Positions 46,743 to 54,882 of a stretch of DNA of 64,000 nt are shown piece by piece (the first letter of the stretch is position 1; every line of letters starts with the position of its first letter). A program made the translations under genes and the position numbers. Origin of the DNA: Acidobacteriaceae bacterium (lineage in GTDB: Bacteria; Acidobacteriota; Terriglobia; Terriglobales; Acidobacteriaceae). The notes below the pieces were generated by a model. That model did no database searches and had not been told where the DNA came from. It was given only the letters and a program-made list of their open reading frames with translations. The stretch is from positions 81,451 to 145,450 of the forward strand of contig JASHPJ010000124.1 in the NCBI GenBank assembly GCA_030038195.1, written 5' to 3'.

Positions 46743-47426
46743 TCAGGGGGTGGTTTCGATTTCTACGGGGGTGGCGATGACGCCGCTTGCGACCTGACGG
46801 TTGATTTCTGCAGTGAGCCGGTCAGCCTGTTGGCGCGAGATGCGGAGGATGCGCAGGTTCTTTGCAAGGCGGCCAAGATAGCGCGGGGCGCGCTCAAGCC
46901 AGCGTCGGGCGGCGGTTGCGTCGGGCGGAAGAATGTCGAGGGCGAGCACGTCGAGCCTGGGCAGCCAGTGCGCGGGGGATTGCACGGGACGCAGGGTGAG
47001 CCAGATGCAGGCGTCCGATGATGGCTGCGGCACGAGGTCGAGGCCAGAGATGGTCAAGTCGGGCTGGACGCCGCGGGTTTGCATCTCCTGCTCGATGGAC
47101 GCGGGATCGGCGGTGACACAGACGGCTACGGTTTCGCGCTTGCGAATCTCATTTTTGAGGATGCGCAGGGCTTCGTCGAGGGAGTGGACGAGGAAGTCGA
47201 CGATACCGTCGCGCATGGCTTGTTTCGCGGAACTCTGGTTGGCGGTGGCGGCGAGCGATGCGGCTCCGGCGATGTTGGCAGCGACGAGGGCGGCGCAGGC
47301 GGGGTTGGTGAGCTCGCCGGCGTAGAAGAGATGGCCGCCAAGGTGCAGCGCGGGGAACGCGGCGTAGTATGCGCCGGCCTGGGCGATGAAGGCGAAGGCT
47401 TGCGGCGATAGGGAATCGAGGGGCAT
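46743..47426 (-). CDS. Urocanase-like partial-domain protein, function uncertain
   Basis: 227 aa from ATG 47426; the open frame upstream is made of repeat sequence. The segment ALVAANIAGAASLAATANQ, then VHSLDEALRILKNEIRKRETVAV and EMQTRGVQPDLTISG recalls the NAD-binding middle and following part of urocanate hydratase, but the flanking conserved parts (TDQTSAHD) are missing. No signal peptide. Could be a degenerate enzyme or a distinct family; the enzyme name should not be assigned. Confidence 0.6.
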   Translation of the reverse strand: MPLDSLSPQAFAFIAQAGAYYAAFPALHLGGHLFYAGELTNPACAALVAANIAGAASLAATANQSSAKQAMRDGIVDFLVHSLDEALRILKNEIRKRETVAVCVTADPASIEQEMQTRGVQPDLTISGLDLVPQPSSDACIWLTLRPVQSPAHWLPRLDVLALDILPPDATAARRWLERAPRYLGRLAKNLRILRISRQQADRLTAEINRQVASGVIATPVEIETTP

Positions 47427-47488
47427 GGGCTTTTCTTTTTGTACGGGCTCAGGCCCGTGGTCTTCAATCGAGATCTGGGCGTTGTGCT

Positions 47489-47535
47489 TTCCCATCCTTG
47501 CGGTCCACCGTGGCGGACCGCAAGGATGGAGCACG
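47489..47535. repeat. Perfect 15-bp palindromic repeat
   Basis: CCATCCTTGCGGTCC (47492-47506) pairs exactly with GGACCGCAAGGATGG (47515-47529); preceded by TGCTTT and followed by AGCACGGCAGG. A second hairpin, ACGGGCTCAGGCCCGT, lies at about 47442-47457. Confidence 0.75.
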
Positions 47536-47561
47536 GCAGGTCGTGCTTCCTCATTCTTTCT

Positions 47562-48050
47562 TCAGTAGGAGTCCGGATCGCGCCAGTTGTGCTGGCGGAC
47601 GTAGAAGACGAATTCGCCGGGTTTGACGTCGAGGCGCGGGCGCTCGTATTTGCCTTTGAAGCACTCGTTGGGCGCGATGACGCCGGTGGAGAGGATGTCG
47701 GCGATGGAGTACCAGTGGAGGCGGCGGTCGTCGCGCTCCATGCCGGTGTCGCAGTTGATGTAGACCTCCATGGACCGGTCGTAGGTGCCTTCGACAGCAA
47801 GGAAGGATGTGCCGGCGGGGATGGTGATCTGGCCGGCGCCATCGTCATCGATGCGCAGCGTCTCGTTATGGATATCGTCCTGGTGGTCGAAGCGAACGAG
47901 AAAGTTGGAGGGCACGAGCTGGCGGCCGGAGCGCGCGTCGTACATGCGGATGGTGATGGTGCGGGCGGCGGGCGGGTTCTGCGCGCGAAGCAGAACGGCA
48001 CAGACCAGCAGGACAAGAAGCAGAAACCCACGGGAGCGTGGAGAGGCCAT
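47562..48050 (-). CDS. Secreted hypothetical protein
   Basis: 162 aa. Signal peptide RGFLLLVLLVCAVLLRAQ. The mature part is beta-rich: RTITIRMYDARSGRQLVPSNF, ITIPAGTSFLAVEGTY, then a Cys pair (INCDTG, PNECFKG) and a final VKPGEFVFYVRQHNWRDPDSY. Looks like a periplasmic carboxypeptidase-regulatory-type fold, not certain. Lies just downstream of the pseudopilin genes in the same direction and could be part of that operon. Confidence 0.7.
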   Translation of the reverse strand: MASPRSRGFLLLVLLVCAVLLRAQNPPAARTITIRMYDARSGRQLVPSNFLVRFDHQDDIHNETLRIDDDGAGQITIPAGTSFLAVEGTYDRSMEVYINCDTGMERDDRRLHWYSIADILSTGVIAPNECFKGKYERPRLDVKPGEFVFYVRQHNWRDPDSY

Positions 48051-48080
48051 GGAACTACTTTGCCATGGCAGGGCGGGAAT

Positions 48081-48566
48081 CTACCAGGAAGAATAGGGCT
48101 GGCCGTCGGTGCCGGTTTCGTCGGAGCCGGAGTGGACGTCAGAGATGCCGGGCTCGGTCTGGTCGATGGAGTACATGGCGTCGCTGGTGTCGGTGACCCA
48201 GGTGTCTTTGCTGTGGGTCATGGGGTCTTCCGGGATGACGCGCAGATAGCCGGACTGGACGAGATCGTCGAGGGATTGCGGGGCTTTCTGCTTGTCCATG
48301 GTGTAGGAGTCGATGGCGTTGCGCATGACGGAGAGGTCTTCGCGGAGCACGGCCTCGCGCGCGGCCTTGATGGCGCCGATGAAGCGCGGGATGGCCATGG
48401 TGGCCAGAATGGCGATGATGGTCATCACGATCAGCAGCTCGATGAGCGTGAAGCCGGATGCGGATTGGCGGGTCTTTTTCAATGCTGGGCCGTTCTTTGC
48501 CGGGACTAAGAGCCCCTTTTCTTTTTTAACTTGTCTTTCGGCACGGCTAAAGCCGTGCCCTTTCAA
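48081..48566 (-). CDS. Type II secretion-like pseudopilin (GspG-like)
   Basis: 161 aa as read from the only start available, a TTG at 48566. Prepilin peptidase site SASG/FTLIELLIVM followed by the hydrophobic helix, then LREDLSVMRNAIDSYTMDKQKAPQSLDDLV and a C-terminal DP-MT-S-TW region as in GspG. The leader before the cleavage site is about 37 residues, far longer than usual, because its first part (KGHGFSRAE) is translated from the dispersed repeat at 48539-48566. It begins 7 nt after the preceding pseudopilin stop. Confidence 0.88.
   Translation of the reverse strand: MKGHGFSRAERQVKKEKGLLVPAKNGPALKKTRQSASGFTLIELLIVMTIIAILATMAIPRFIGAIKAAREAVLREDLSVMRNAIDSYTMDKQKAPQSLDDLVQSGYLRVIPEDPMTHSKDTWVTDTSDAMYSIDQTEPGISDVHSGSDETGTDGQPYSSW
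48539..48566 (-). repeat. GGCACGGCTAAAGCCGTGCC repeat
   Basis: Palindrome followed by CTTTCAA; same element as inside the ArsR fusion (31840-31868). Here it supplies the TTG start and first codons of a pseudopilin ORF. Confidence 0.8.
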
Positions 48567-48572
48567 AAATAC

Positions 48573-49082
48573 TTACCAGGTGTTGTACTTGGTGCCGTCG
48601 AGGGCGGTGCCGTCGGACTTCGAGTAGACATCGAAGACGTTCTGGCCACCGAAGGAGTCGGAGTCGGGCTCGTCCTGCATGGAGCGCAGGCCCCACTCGG
48701 CTTTGCCGGTCATGGGGTCGACGGGGATGCGGCGGAGAAACTTGAGCTTTTTGCCCTGCACGTCCACGCCGTTGACGAGGGTTTCGAGATCGGGCGGGTA
48801 GTTCTGGCTGTCGACCTTGGTCTGGAAAGCGCCTTTGTCGGCGGCGTCCTTGTAGGCATCAATGGCGTCGCGCATCATCCACAGGTCGCGGCGCAACTCG
48901 CGCTCGGCTTGGCGCTTGTAAGCGAAGCGGGCGATGGGGAAGGCCGCGCCGGCCAGGATGGACAGGATGGTGATGGTGATGATGAGCTCGACCAGCGTCA
49001 GACCAAGCTCACTGCAGCGCGCAGGCTGGCTGGAGCACGGCCGGCGGGCGATGGAATCTCGAATTGACGCGTGCGTTGCCAT
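48573..49082 (-). CDS. Type II secretion-like pseudopilin
   Basis: 169 aa. Prepilin peptidase site SELG/LTLVELIITITILSIL, then AERELRRDLWMMRDAIDAYKDAADKG and LKFLRRIPVDPMTGKAEWGLRSM, a GspG-type body. Its ATG overlaps the stop of the secretin gene (TAATG on the minus strand), so the two are coupled. First residue after cleavage is Leu rather than Phe. Probably builds a periplasmic pseudopilus with the neighbour. Confidence 0.88.
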   Translation of the reverse strand: MATHASIRDSIARRPCSSQPARCSELGLTLVELIITITILSILAGAAFPIARFAYKRQAERELRRDLWMMRDAIDAYKDAADKGAFQTKVDSQNYPPDLETLVNGVDVQGKKLKFLRRIPVDPMTGKAEWGLRSMQDEPDSDSFGGQNVFDVYSKSDGTALDGTKYNTW

Positions 49083-51559
49083 TACCGGATGGTGACGCTG
49101 GCCTGCGCGCCGTCAGCCTGCACGGTCTGCGCCGCCGTGTTGACCACGGAGGCGTGGGTGGTGTTAAGCGCTGCGTGGCCCGCGGCCTTGGCCTTGAATG
49201 TAAGGACGCAGACGGCTCCTGAGCCGTTCATGCCGGGCGCGCCGGGCGGACGTGAAGCGACCACGGTGAGATTGCCCTGTCCGTCGTCGCGATGAATGAC
49301 GGCGGCGGCCTGGCCGTCGCGGTTGAGGAAGCCGCCGGCAGCGACGTTGACGAGGTCGAGACGCGACGCATCGTAGTGAAGCTGCAAGGGCACGGAGGCA
49401 ACGTTGACGCCGCCGGAGAGAATGACCGGGATCTGGAAGGTGGCTCCCTGGGTGAGCGGCGCCACGGGCGCGTTGAACGAGAACGCGGCGTGGGCCGGTG
49501 GCGCAGGCGTGGGCTGCGCTGCGGGTTGGGGCGGCTGAGCCGGTGGTGGCTGAGCCGGAGGCGGCGCGACCGGCGGTGGTGAAGCGGGCGGCGTGGCTTG
49601 AGCGGCGGGCGCGGCGGCAAAGCCCTGCTGCTGCGCGGCGCGCATCTGCGCCAGGGCCAGCGGCGCGGCGGTCTCCGCGCTCTGGCTGGGAACGGTCTCC
49701 ATGGCCGTGGGCCGAATGGCGGGCGAGACGATGGCCTGCGGGTTGGACTGCAGATGGTCCACGCGGCGCAGATCGATGGACTGGCCGGAGCCGGTGTCGA
49801 TGGCGCGCAGGTTCTGCTGATCGATCTGCTGTGAGCGCACGATGTGCGGCACCACGACGAAGACGATCTCGTCGTTCTGGATGGTGTGGTCCTTGGAGCC
49901 GAAGATGTATTTGAGGATGGGGATGGAGCTGAGGCCGGGGATGCCGGTCCAGGTCTGCTGATCCTGGTTGTCCTGGATGCCGCCGATGATGCTGGCCTCG
50001 CCTTCCTTGAGGCGAATCACCTGATCGACGACGCGCTGGCTGATGATGGGCTCGGTAACGCCGCTGATGGTCACCTGGCCGCTCTCCGCCGTGACCTGGA
50101 TTTTGACCTTGAGCGTCACGTCATTGTCGTAGTGCACGCTGGGCGTGACCTCGATCTCGACGCCGACATCTTCATACTGAAACTGGGTGTTGACGAGCGA
50201 GCTGACCAGGGCGGTAGCCGCGCCGGTCTGATAGGAACCGGTGGCGATGGGGATCCTAGAGCCGATCTTCATATCCGCTTTCTGGCCGTCGGTGGCGCGG
50301 ATGCGGGGATCCTGGAGGATCTGGGTGTTGGCGTCAGAGAGCAGGAGATTGAGCGTGGCCGAGCCGACGGTGACGGCGAAGTCGGACGCCTTGAGATGCG
50401 AGAGGTCGTAGAGCGTGGGCGAGGTGGTGCTGCTGGAGGTGCAATCCGTGGAGCCGGAGGTGCAGCTCGAGCTTGAGCTTGAGCTGCTGGACGAGGACGG
50501 CGACTGCAGGGCTACGCCGACGCTGCTGGGCCAGGAGATGCCGAGGGTGCGCTCCCAGTTTTTGCTTACTTCCAGCACGGCCGTGTCGACAACGACTTCG
50601 GGGCGCGGCTTGTCGAGGTCGTCGATGAGCTTCTGGGCAAGGAGCAGCTCGTCGGGCGTGCCGCGCATGACGATGGCATTCTGGCTCTGCACGCCGTAGA
50701 CCTTGGCGTTGGGCAGCACGTTGCGCAGGGCAGTCTGCACGTCGTTGAGGTCGTTCTGCTGCCAAGCATTGGCTAGGTAGAAGGTCTGCACCGCTTCTTC
50801 GTCGAGCTCGGAGCGCTTTACGCGGGTGTTCTGGGCCACGAAGATGGTGTTGTCGGTGACCGGACGCCAGAAGGTGTTGGACATGGTGCCGACGATGCGC
50901 AGCGCGTCGAGCAGGGTGACGTTGTTGAGGTCAACCTGGATGCGCTTGGAGTTATAGTCAGGATCGAAGAGGACATTGATGCCGGCGGCCTTGCCGATGG
51001 CCTGGTAGATGATCTTGGTGTCCTCGGTCATGTGCAGGGTAAGCGGCTCGGTGGAGACGGGCTTGAGCTGAGCGGGAGGGCCGATGGTGCCGAGCTCGGC
51101 CTGTTCGCCGACCAGCTCGGGAACGGCCATCTCGGAGGGCGCGGCGGCCTGGCCCTGCTTCTGGCGGACCAGCGCGATCTCCTGCTGCGCTTCCTCGTTG
51201 GAGGGGTCGATCTCGCGGGCGTGGAGGAACTCGGCCAGCGCGCCCTGGATGTCTCCGGACTGGAGCAGGGTGCGGCCCTTGCTGATGTGCGCAGCCGAGG
51301 CCGAGACGCGCACGCGGTAGAGGGCGACCTGGTAACGCTCGTCCTTGGGATTCTTCTGGTTGGCCTTCTGGTAGTCGGCGTAGGCGGTGTCGTAGTCCTG
51401 GCGGGCCTCGGCGGTGCGACCGTGCTTGTAATCGGAGTTGGCCGATTCGGCGCGGGCCGGAAGGGCAGAGACAGCGAGAAGAGCCAGGAAAGCAACCAGA
51501 AAAGCGGATGTCAGCGTGAAACAGCGGCAGGCGGCCGTCGGTGAGGTACGATGACTCAT
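49082..51559 (-). CDS. Secretin (GspD/PilQ-like) with TPR front and cohesin-like tail
   Basis: 825 aa from ATG 51559 (GGGAG upstream), opening a signal peptide (FLVAFLALLAVSALPARA). Domains: TPR repeats (about 30-115), secretin N0/STN-like domain (about 155-235, GINVLFDPDYNSKRIQV), N1-type domain (about 250-320, TALRNVLPNAKVYGVQSQNAIVM), secretin barrel (about 330-640, VGVEIEVTPSVH, EGEASIIGGIQ, IPILKYIFGS, EIVFVVVPHIV). A poly-Ser loop with Cys (about 350-380) and a Pro-rich linker (about 690-735) are odd. The last 130 residues resemble a cohesin domain (FQIPVILSGGVNVASVPLQLHYD). Outer-membrane pore for protein export. Confidence 0.92.
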   Translation of the reverse strand: MSHRTSPTAACRCFTLTSAFLVAFLALLAVSALPARAESANSDYKHGRTAEARQDYDTAYADYQKANQKNPKDERYQVALYRVRVSASAAHISKGRTLLQSGDIQGALAEFLHAREIDPSNEEAQQEIALVRQKQGQAAAPSEMAVPELVGEQAELGTIGPPAQLKPVSTEPLTLHMTEDTKIIYQAIGKAAGINVLFDPDYNSKRIQVDLNNVTLLDALRIVGTMSNTFWRPVTDNTIFVAQNTRVKRSELDEEAVQTFYLANAWQQNDLNDVQTALRNVLPNAKVYGVQSQNAIVMRGTPDELLLAQKLIDDLDKPRPEVVVDTAVLEVSKNWERTLGISWPSSVGVALQSPSSSSSSSSSSSCTSGSTDCTSSSTTSPTLYDLSHLKASDFAVTVGSATLNLLLSDANTQILQDPRIRATDGQKADMKIGSRIPIATGSYQTGAATALVSSLVNTQFQYEDVGVEIEVTPSVHYDNDVTLKVKIQVTAESGQVTISGVTEPIISQRVVDQVIRLKEGEASIIGGIQDNQDQQTWTGIPGLSSIPILKYIFGSKDHTIQNDEIVFVVVPHIVRSQQIDQQNLRAIDTGSGQSIDLRRVDHLQSNPQAIVSPAIRPTAMETVPSQSAETAAPLALAQMRAAQQQGFAAAPAAQATPPASPPPVAPPPAQPPPAQPPQPAAQPTPAPPAHAAFSFNAPVAPLTQGATFQIPVILSGGVNVASVPLQLHYDASRLDLVNVAAGGFLNRDGQAAAVIHRDDGQGNLTVVASRPPGAPGMNGSGAVCVLTFKAKAAGHAALNTTHASVVNTAAQTVQADGAQASVTIR

Positions 51560-51722
51560 TCTGCTCCCAGGCGTTCGCGCCGCGCCGGGTTCGGAGGCGG
51601 GCGGTTGCGGGCTGCCATAGCCTCCCGGAACGCAGTTCCTGTCACTGCTGAAGTGGTTCAGCCAGCAATGGTTCATTTTAGCAAAGCTCCACAGCCGTGA
51701 ATCCACCTGCGCCGATGCTAGG

Positions 51723-52298
51723 ATGAAGACTCGGAGAAGATGCCGGATGGGCCGCCAGACCAGCCATGTGATTGTCCCCCAAGGGACGCAGAGCGCGCAG
51801 AAGTCGCCCAAGCCGCGCGACCCGGTGGCCAGCGGCGAGCGCGACGCGGCGCACAACCGGGCGGCGGGGCACAACTACTTTCTGCTGGACAAGTTCGAGG
51901 CCGGGCTGGCGCTGCGCGGGACCGAGGTGAAGTCGATCCGCGAGGGGAAGGCAAACCTGAAGGACGCGTATGGGCTGGTCAAGGATGGCGAGGCTTTCCT
52001 GTTGAATCTGCATATCGGTCCTTATTCTCACGGAAACATCGCCAATCATGAGGAGACCCGCACGCGCAAACTGCTCCTGCACCGGGATGAGGTTCGCAAG
52101 CTACAGTCGAAGACGCAGATCAAGGGTCATACGCTCATCCCGACGCGGCTTTATTTCCGCAACGGACGGGTGAAGTGCGAGCTGGCCGTGGCCAAGGGCA
52201 AGCAGGACTGGGACAAGCGGGAGACGGAACGGCGACGCGAGGCCGACCGCGAAGCACGGGCGGCGATCAAAGCGAATCAGCATCGGAGCGGGCGGTGA
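51723..52298 (+). CDS. smpB: SsrA-binding protein SmpB
   Basis: 191 aa from ATG 51723 (ATG 51747 is also possible). tmRNA partner in trans-translation. Family body: NRAAGHNYFLLDKFEAGLALRGTEVKSIREGKANLKDAY, FLLNLHIGPYSHGN, RKLLLHRDEVRKL, HTLIPTRLYFRNGRVKCELAVAKGKQ and the basic DKRETERRREADRE tail. The N-terminal extension of about 40 residues is longer than usual. No ssrA gene was seen nearby. Confidence 0.94.
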   Translation: MKTRRRCRMGRQTSHVIVPQGTQSAQKSPKPRDPVASGERDAAHNRAAGHNYFLLDKFEAGLALRGTEVKSIREGKANLKDAYGLVKDGEAFLLNLHIGPYSHGNIANHEETRTRKLLLHRDEVRKLQSKTQIKGHTLIPTRLYFRNGRVKCELAVAKGKQDWDKRETERRREADREARAAIKANQHRSGR

Positions 52299-52342
52299 GG
52301 AACAGCTTTTAGCTGCCAGCCGTCAGCTTCTAGGGCGTGTCA

Positions 52343-52732
52343 TCAAATCAGCCAACTGGCTGTGGCGACGAGGTAGATCGCAGCCAAGAAGTTGCGGGCG
52401 GTTTTGTCGTAGCGGGTGGCGATGGCGCGGAATTGTTTGAGCTTTTCGAAGAAGTTTTCGATCAAGTGGCGGGCTTTGTAGAGTTCCTTGTCATACTGGC
52501 GTTGGACTTTGCGGTTGGCTTTTGGGAGAATCACCGCAGTTTTTCCCGCTTTTTCCAGCGGCATCAACATGCGCTCGTCGGCGTCGTAGCCCTTGTCGGC
52601 CAGCACCGTGTCGGCCGCGATTTGTTCCAACAGCACGTCGGCGCCCTCCAGGTCGCAGGCTTGTCCGCCGGTGAGATGAAATCCTGTGGGGTTGCCCAAG
52701 GCGTCGACGGTGGCATGAATCTTGGTGCTCAA
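52343..52732 (-). CDS. IS5-family transposase, second frame (orfB)
   Basis: 129 aa. Contains STKIHATVDALGNPTGFHLT, the second catalytic Asp in VLADKGYDADE and the Glu in ARHLIENFFEKLKQFRAIATRYDK, with the usual end FLAAIYLVATASWLI. Expected to be made as a fusion with orfA by ribosomal frameshift in the overlap at 52729-52790 (the run AAAAAAGGGG near 52768 on the minus strand is a plausible slip site). Confidence 0.9.
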   Translation of the reverse strand: MSTKIHATVDALGNPTGFHLTGGQACDLEGADVLLEQIAADTVLADKGYDADERMLMPLEKAGKTAVILPKANRKVQRQYDKELYKARHLIENFFEKLKQFRAIATRYDKTARNFLAAIYLVATASWLI

Positions 52733-53106
52733 TCCGCCCTTGCTGCGGCCAATGGCTTGGTCGATGCCCCTTTTTTGCGCGCGCCGGCGCTATGCTGGTG
52801 GGCGCGCACGATGGTCGAGTCGATCATGGCGTATTCGTTGTCGACCTCGGCGGCCAGATATTTGAAGATCCGCTCCCAGACACCGCGCCGCGCCCAACGG
52901 CTGAAGCGGGTATGCACCACGCGGAAATCGCCAAAGCGCTCGGGCAGATCGCGCCATGGAATGCCCGCACGATAGCGATATAAAACCGCCTCCACGAACA
53001 GACGGTTATCTTTGACCGGACAACCTACCGTCCCCCTGCGACCGGGTAATAGCCCCTCGATTCGATCCCACTGGTCATCCCGCAGTCCATAGCGCCTAAT
53101 CCCCAT
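52729..53106 (-). CDS. IS5-family transposase, first frame (orfA)
   Basis: 125 aa. YGLRDDQWDRIEGLLPGR at the start, LFVEAVLYRYRAGIPWRDLPERFG and the first catalytic Asp in AMIDSTIVRAHQHSAGARKKG. Overlaps orfB by a few bases in a different frame. Confidence 0.9.
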   Translation of the reverse strand: MGIRRYGLRDDQWDRIEGLLPGRRGTVGCPVKDNRLFVEAVLYRYRAGIPWRDLPERFGDFRVVHTRFSRWARRGVWERIFKYLAAEVDNEYAMIDSTIVRAHQHSAGARKKGASTKPLAAARAD

Positions 53107-53342
53107 AAAAATACGCTATGAAACTCTATCGGCTCTGCATATGATGACACGCCCTAGCATTGCCAATCTCTCTGCCAGCTTTCCGCTGCCTTGGTCGGCC
53201 TACGTTCGCCTGCTTGGAAAACCCCCATGGCGTTTCCCACTTTCCGACCGCTACGGCTGCGGCTGGCTGAGAAGTATTATGTGTATGCGGAAAACGGGGG
53301 CAGGCCAAAGACACAAACTCTTTAGCTCCGCTCTCATGTCCG

Positions 53343-54263
53343 TCAATTCGGCGATGGCTGCTCGATGTGATCGATGACGACAACCTGTAGTGGTACTTTC
53401 GTATCTCTCAATTCCAATCCAAGCTGCTCCCTTATCGCAGTTTCGACCGGAGGCCACATCGATCCATCATCAGGCTGCATATCTGAAAACGTCCCGTGGA
53501 ACTGGAGCGTGAAGTTATAAGTGCCGGTAATTCTAGTCTGGTCGATGACCCTCTTCCCTAGATAGAACTGCAGCCATCCGGCCAAATCCCAAGTCGAGGC
53601 GCCCCCAATCGATGCGCCGTGGGCAACAACTGACATTCCGCGCGGATCGCGCTCAGACTCAATCGGGGCTGGCCAAGGTCCAGTTTTGCCCTCCGGCCTT
53701 GGAGCCGGGGGTTCCCCTTTCTGCAGTTTGGGGCCGTGTCTCGCGACCGCGAGCGCAAAGGCCGGCTCCGGCCTTGTTTCCATGTGCACTTTCAGCCCAA
53801 ACCGGTCCGCCAACAGTGCCTGGAGCATGTGCCGCTTTTCCAACGTTGCATCATCATCGCTCAGCTTTGCCAATTTATTGTCTGTTGCACTATCTGATCT
53901 AGCCTGCACGGTGAATCGCACTTCGTTGGATCGCGCCGCCTTCACCCAATCGGGGCCGCCCAGTACCTGGACTCGATAGTCAACCCCGTATGCCCATCCG
54001 ATAAGCTGCTCGACCCAGACGCATCCTCCAGTGATTCGCCCGCTATGCAAGGGATCATGGAAGCCATTATTCTGAGGACCTGGCGAACATTGTCTGACCG
54101 AAGTCACGTCATAGGTGAGCGTTGGGACATAAGGTGCGCTTGGCGCCGGAGGACCTGCAGAGGTCGGCGAGATGTTTCGCTGCCCAAATGCCGACATGGC
54201 ACCTGCAGACACAAAGCACGAGACAAGAATAGCACCATGCAGAATTGTGAGCCAAAGGGACAC
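53343..54263 (-). CDS. TIGR03435-type secreted acidobacterial protein
   Basis: 306 aa if begun at a GTG at 54263, which opens a signal peptide (LWLTILHGAILVSCFVSAGAM); the frame is open to ATG 54563 but that part has no sense. Family features: YDVTSVRQCSPG, LLADRFGLKVHMETRPEPAFALAVARHGPKL, RITGTYNFTLQF and EQLGLELRDTKVPLQVVVIDHIEQPSPN. This family is highly expanded in Acidobacteria, often near BlaR/MecR regulators, function unknown. Start uncertain; no clear ribosome-binding site. Confidence 0.82.
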   Translation of the reverse strand: MSLWLTILHGAILVSCFVSAGAMSAFGQRNISPTSAGPPAPSAPYVPTLTYDVTSVRQCSPGPQNNGFHDPLHSGRITGGCVWVEQLIGWAYGVDYRVQVLGGPDWVKAARSNEVRFTVQARSDSATDNKLAKLSDDDATLEKRHMLQALLADRFGLKVHMETRPEPAFALAVARHGPKLQKGEPPAPRPEGKTGPWPAPIESERDPRGMSVVAHGASIGGASTWDLAGWLQFYLGKRVIDQTRITGTYNFTLQFHGTFSDMQPDDGSMWPPVETAIREQLGLELRDTKVPLQVVVIDHIEQPSPN

Positions 54264-54630
54264 AGAGCTAGATGGCAGAGATGCCAGCGCGCTCCTATAA
54301 TTGCGGCGACTTAAACGGAAAACACATTTTATATTCGAGATCCGCTGCCGACCGCTTGCGAAGCTACGGATTGTAGTTGCGCATTTAAGGCCCTTCTCAT
54401 GGTAATGTCCTCGTTGCGCAGAAGCAAAAGCTGCTGGCCCACGATCCGCTTGACCAATGTGCAGTCCGTGGATCACATCATTTACTCCACCGTTCAGTGA
54501 GTACATCTGCGAGCAGTCCCAGAGCCCGCTCGAATACACGACGCCTCGGGAGTTCAGCATCACAATGGGTTACGGGAATGCGAAATGTCAGCGGCCGACC
54601 CCACTCTTATTCAGTGGACAGCCTGAAAGC

Positions 54631-54864
54631 TTACTCCGGTCCGACGATTGTACCGCAAGGGCCGGTATTGGCGGGACCACATGCACAACCCAAATCCCCT
54701 GGACAGCCGCCGGGTTCTTTGCAGGCATAGGACTCACAGGTGCCTGCAGGAATCACTTTGAAAAATCTAATGGCTGCCCGCGCTGATATTGCTGAGATGA
54801 TTGTTCCTATCCCCAGAAGACTCATGGCTGCCGTGCGAACGAAAACATCTCTCGTTACCTTCAT
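54631..54864 (-). CDS. Small secreted Cys-rich peptide
   Basis: 77 aa with a strong ribosome-binding site (AAAGGAGG, spacing 6) before ATG 54864. N-terminal basic then hydrophobic segment (TAAMSLLGIGTIISAISARA); the last 40 residues carry six Cys: CESYACKEPGGCPG, then GCACGPANTGPC. Three disulfides or a metal cluster are possible. It directly follows the thioredoxin-like gene at 54883, which could fold or cleave its Cys pairs. No family recognised. Confidence 0.75.
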   Translation of the reverse strand: MKVTRDVFVRTAAMSLLGIGTIISAISARAAIRFFKVIPAGTCESYACKEPGGCPGDLGCACGPANTGPCGTIVGPE

Positions 54865-54882
54865 AAACTTCCTCCTTTTGTG

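Larger units (their letters stand above)
52333..53154 (-). mobile_element. IS5-family insertion sequence (IS427-like), complete
   Basis: 822 bp bounded by inverted repeats GGGCGTGTCATCA (52333-52345) and TGATGACACGCCC (53142-53154), flanked by TA on both sides as a likely target duplication (CTA left, TAG right). Carries two overlapping frames that would be joined by frameshifting. Both ends and both frames are intact, so the insertion is recent. Confidence 0.9.

Noticed and set aside
51560..52332. tmRNA (ssrA) gene next to smpB
   Set aside because: I looked for a tRNA-Ala-like end and tag-coding segment around smpB and saw none.
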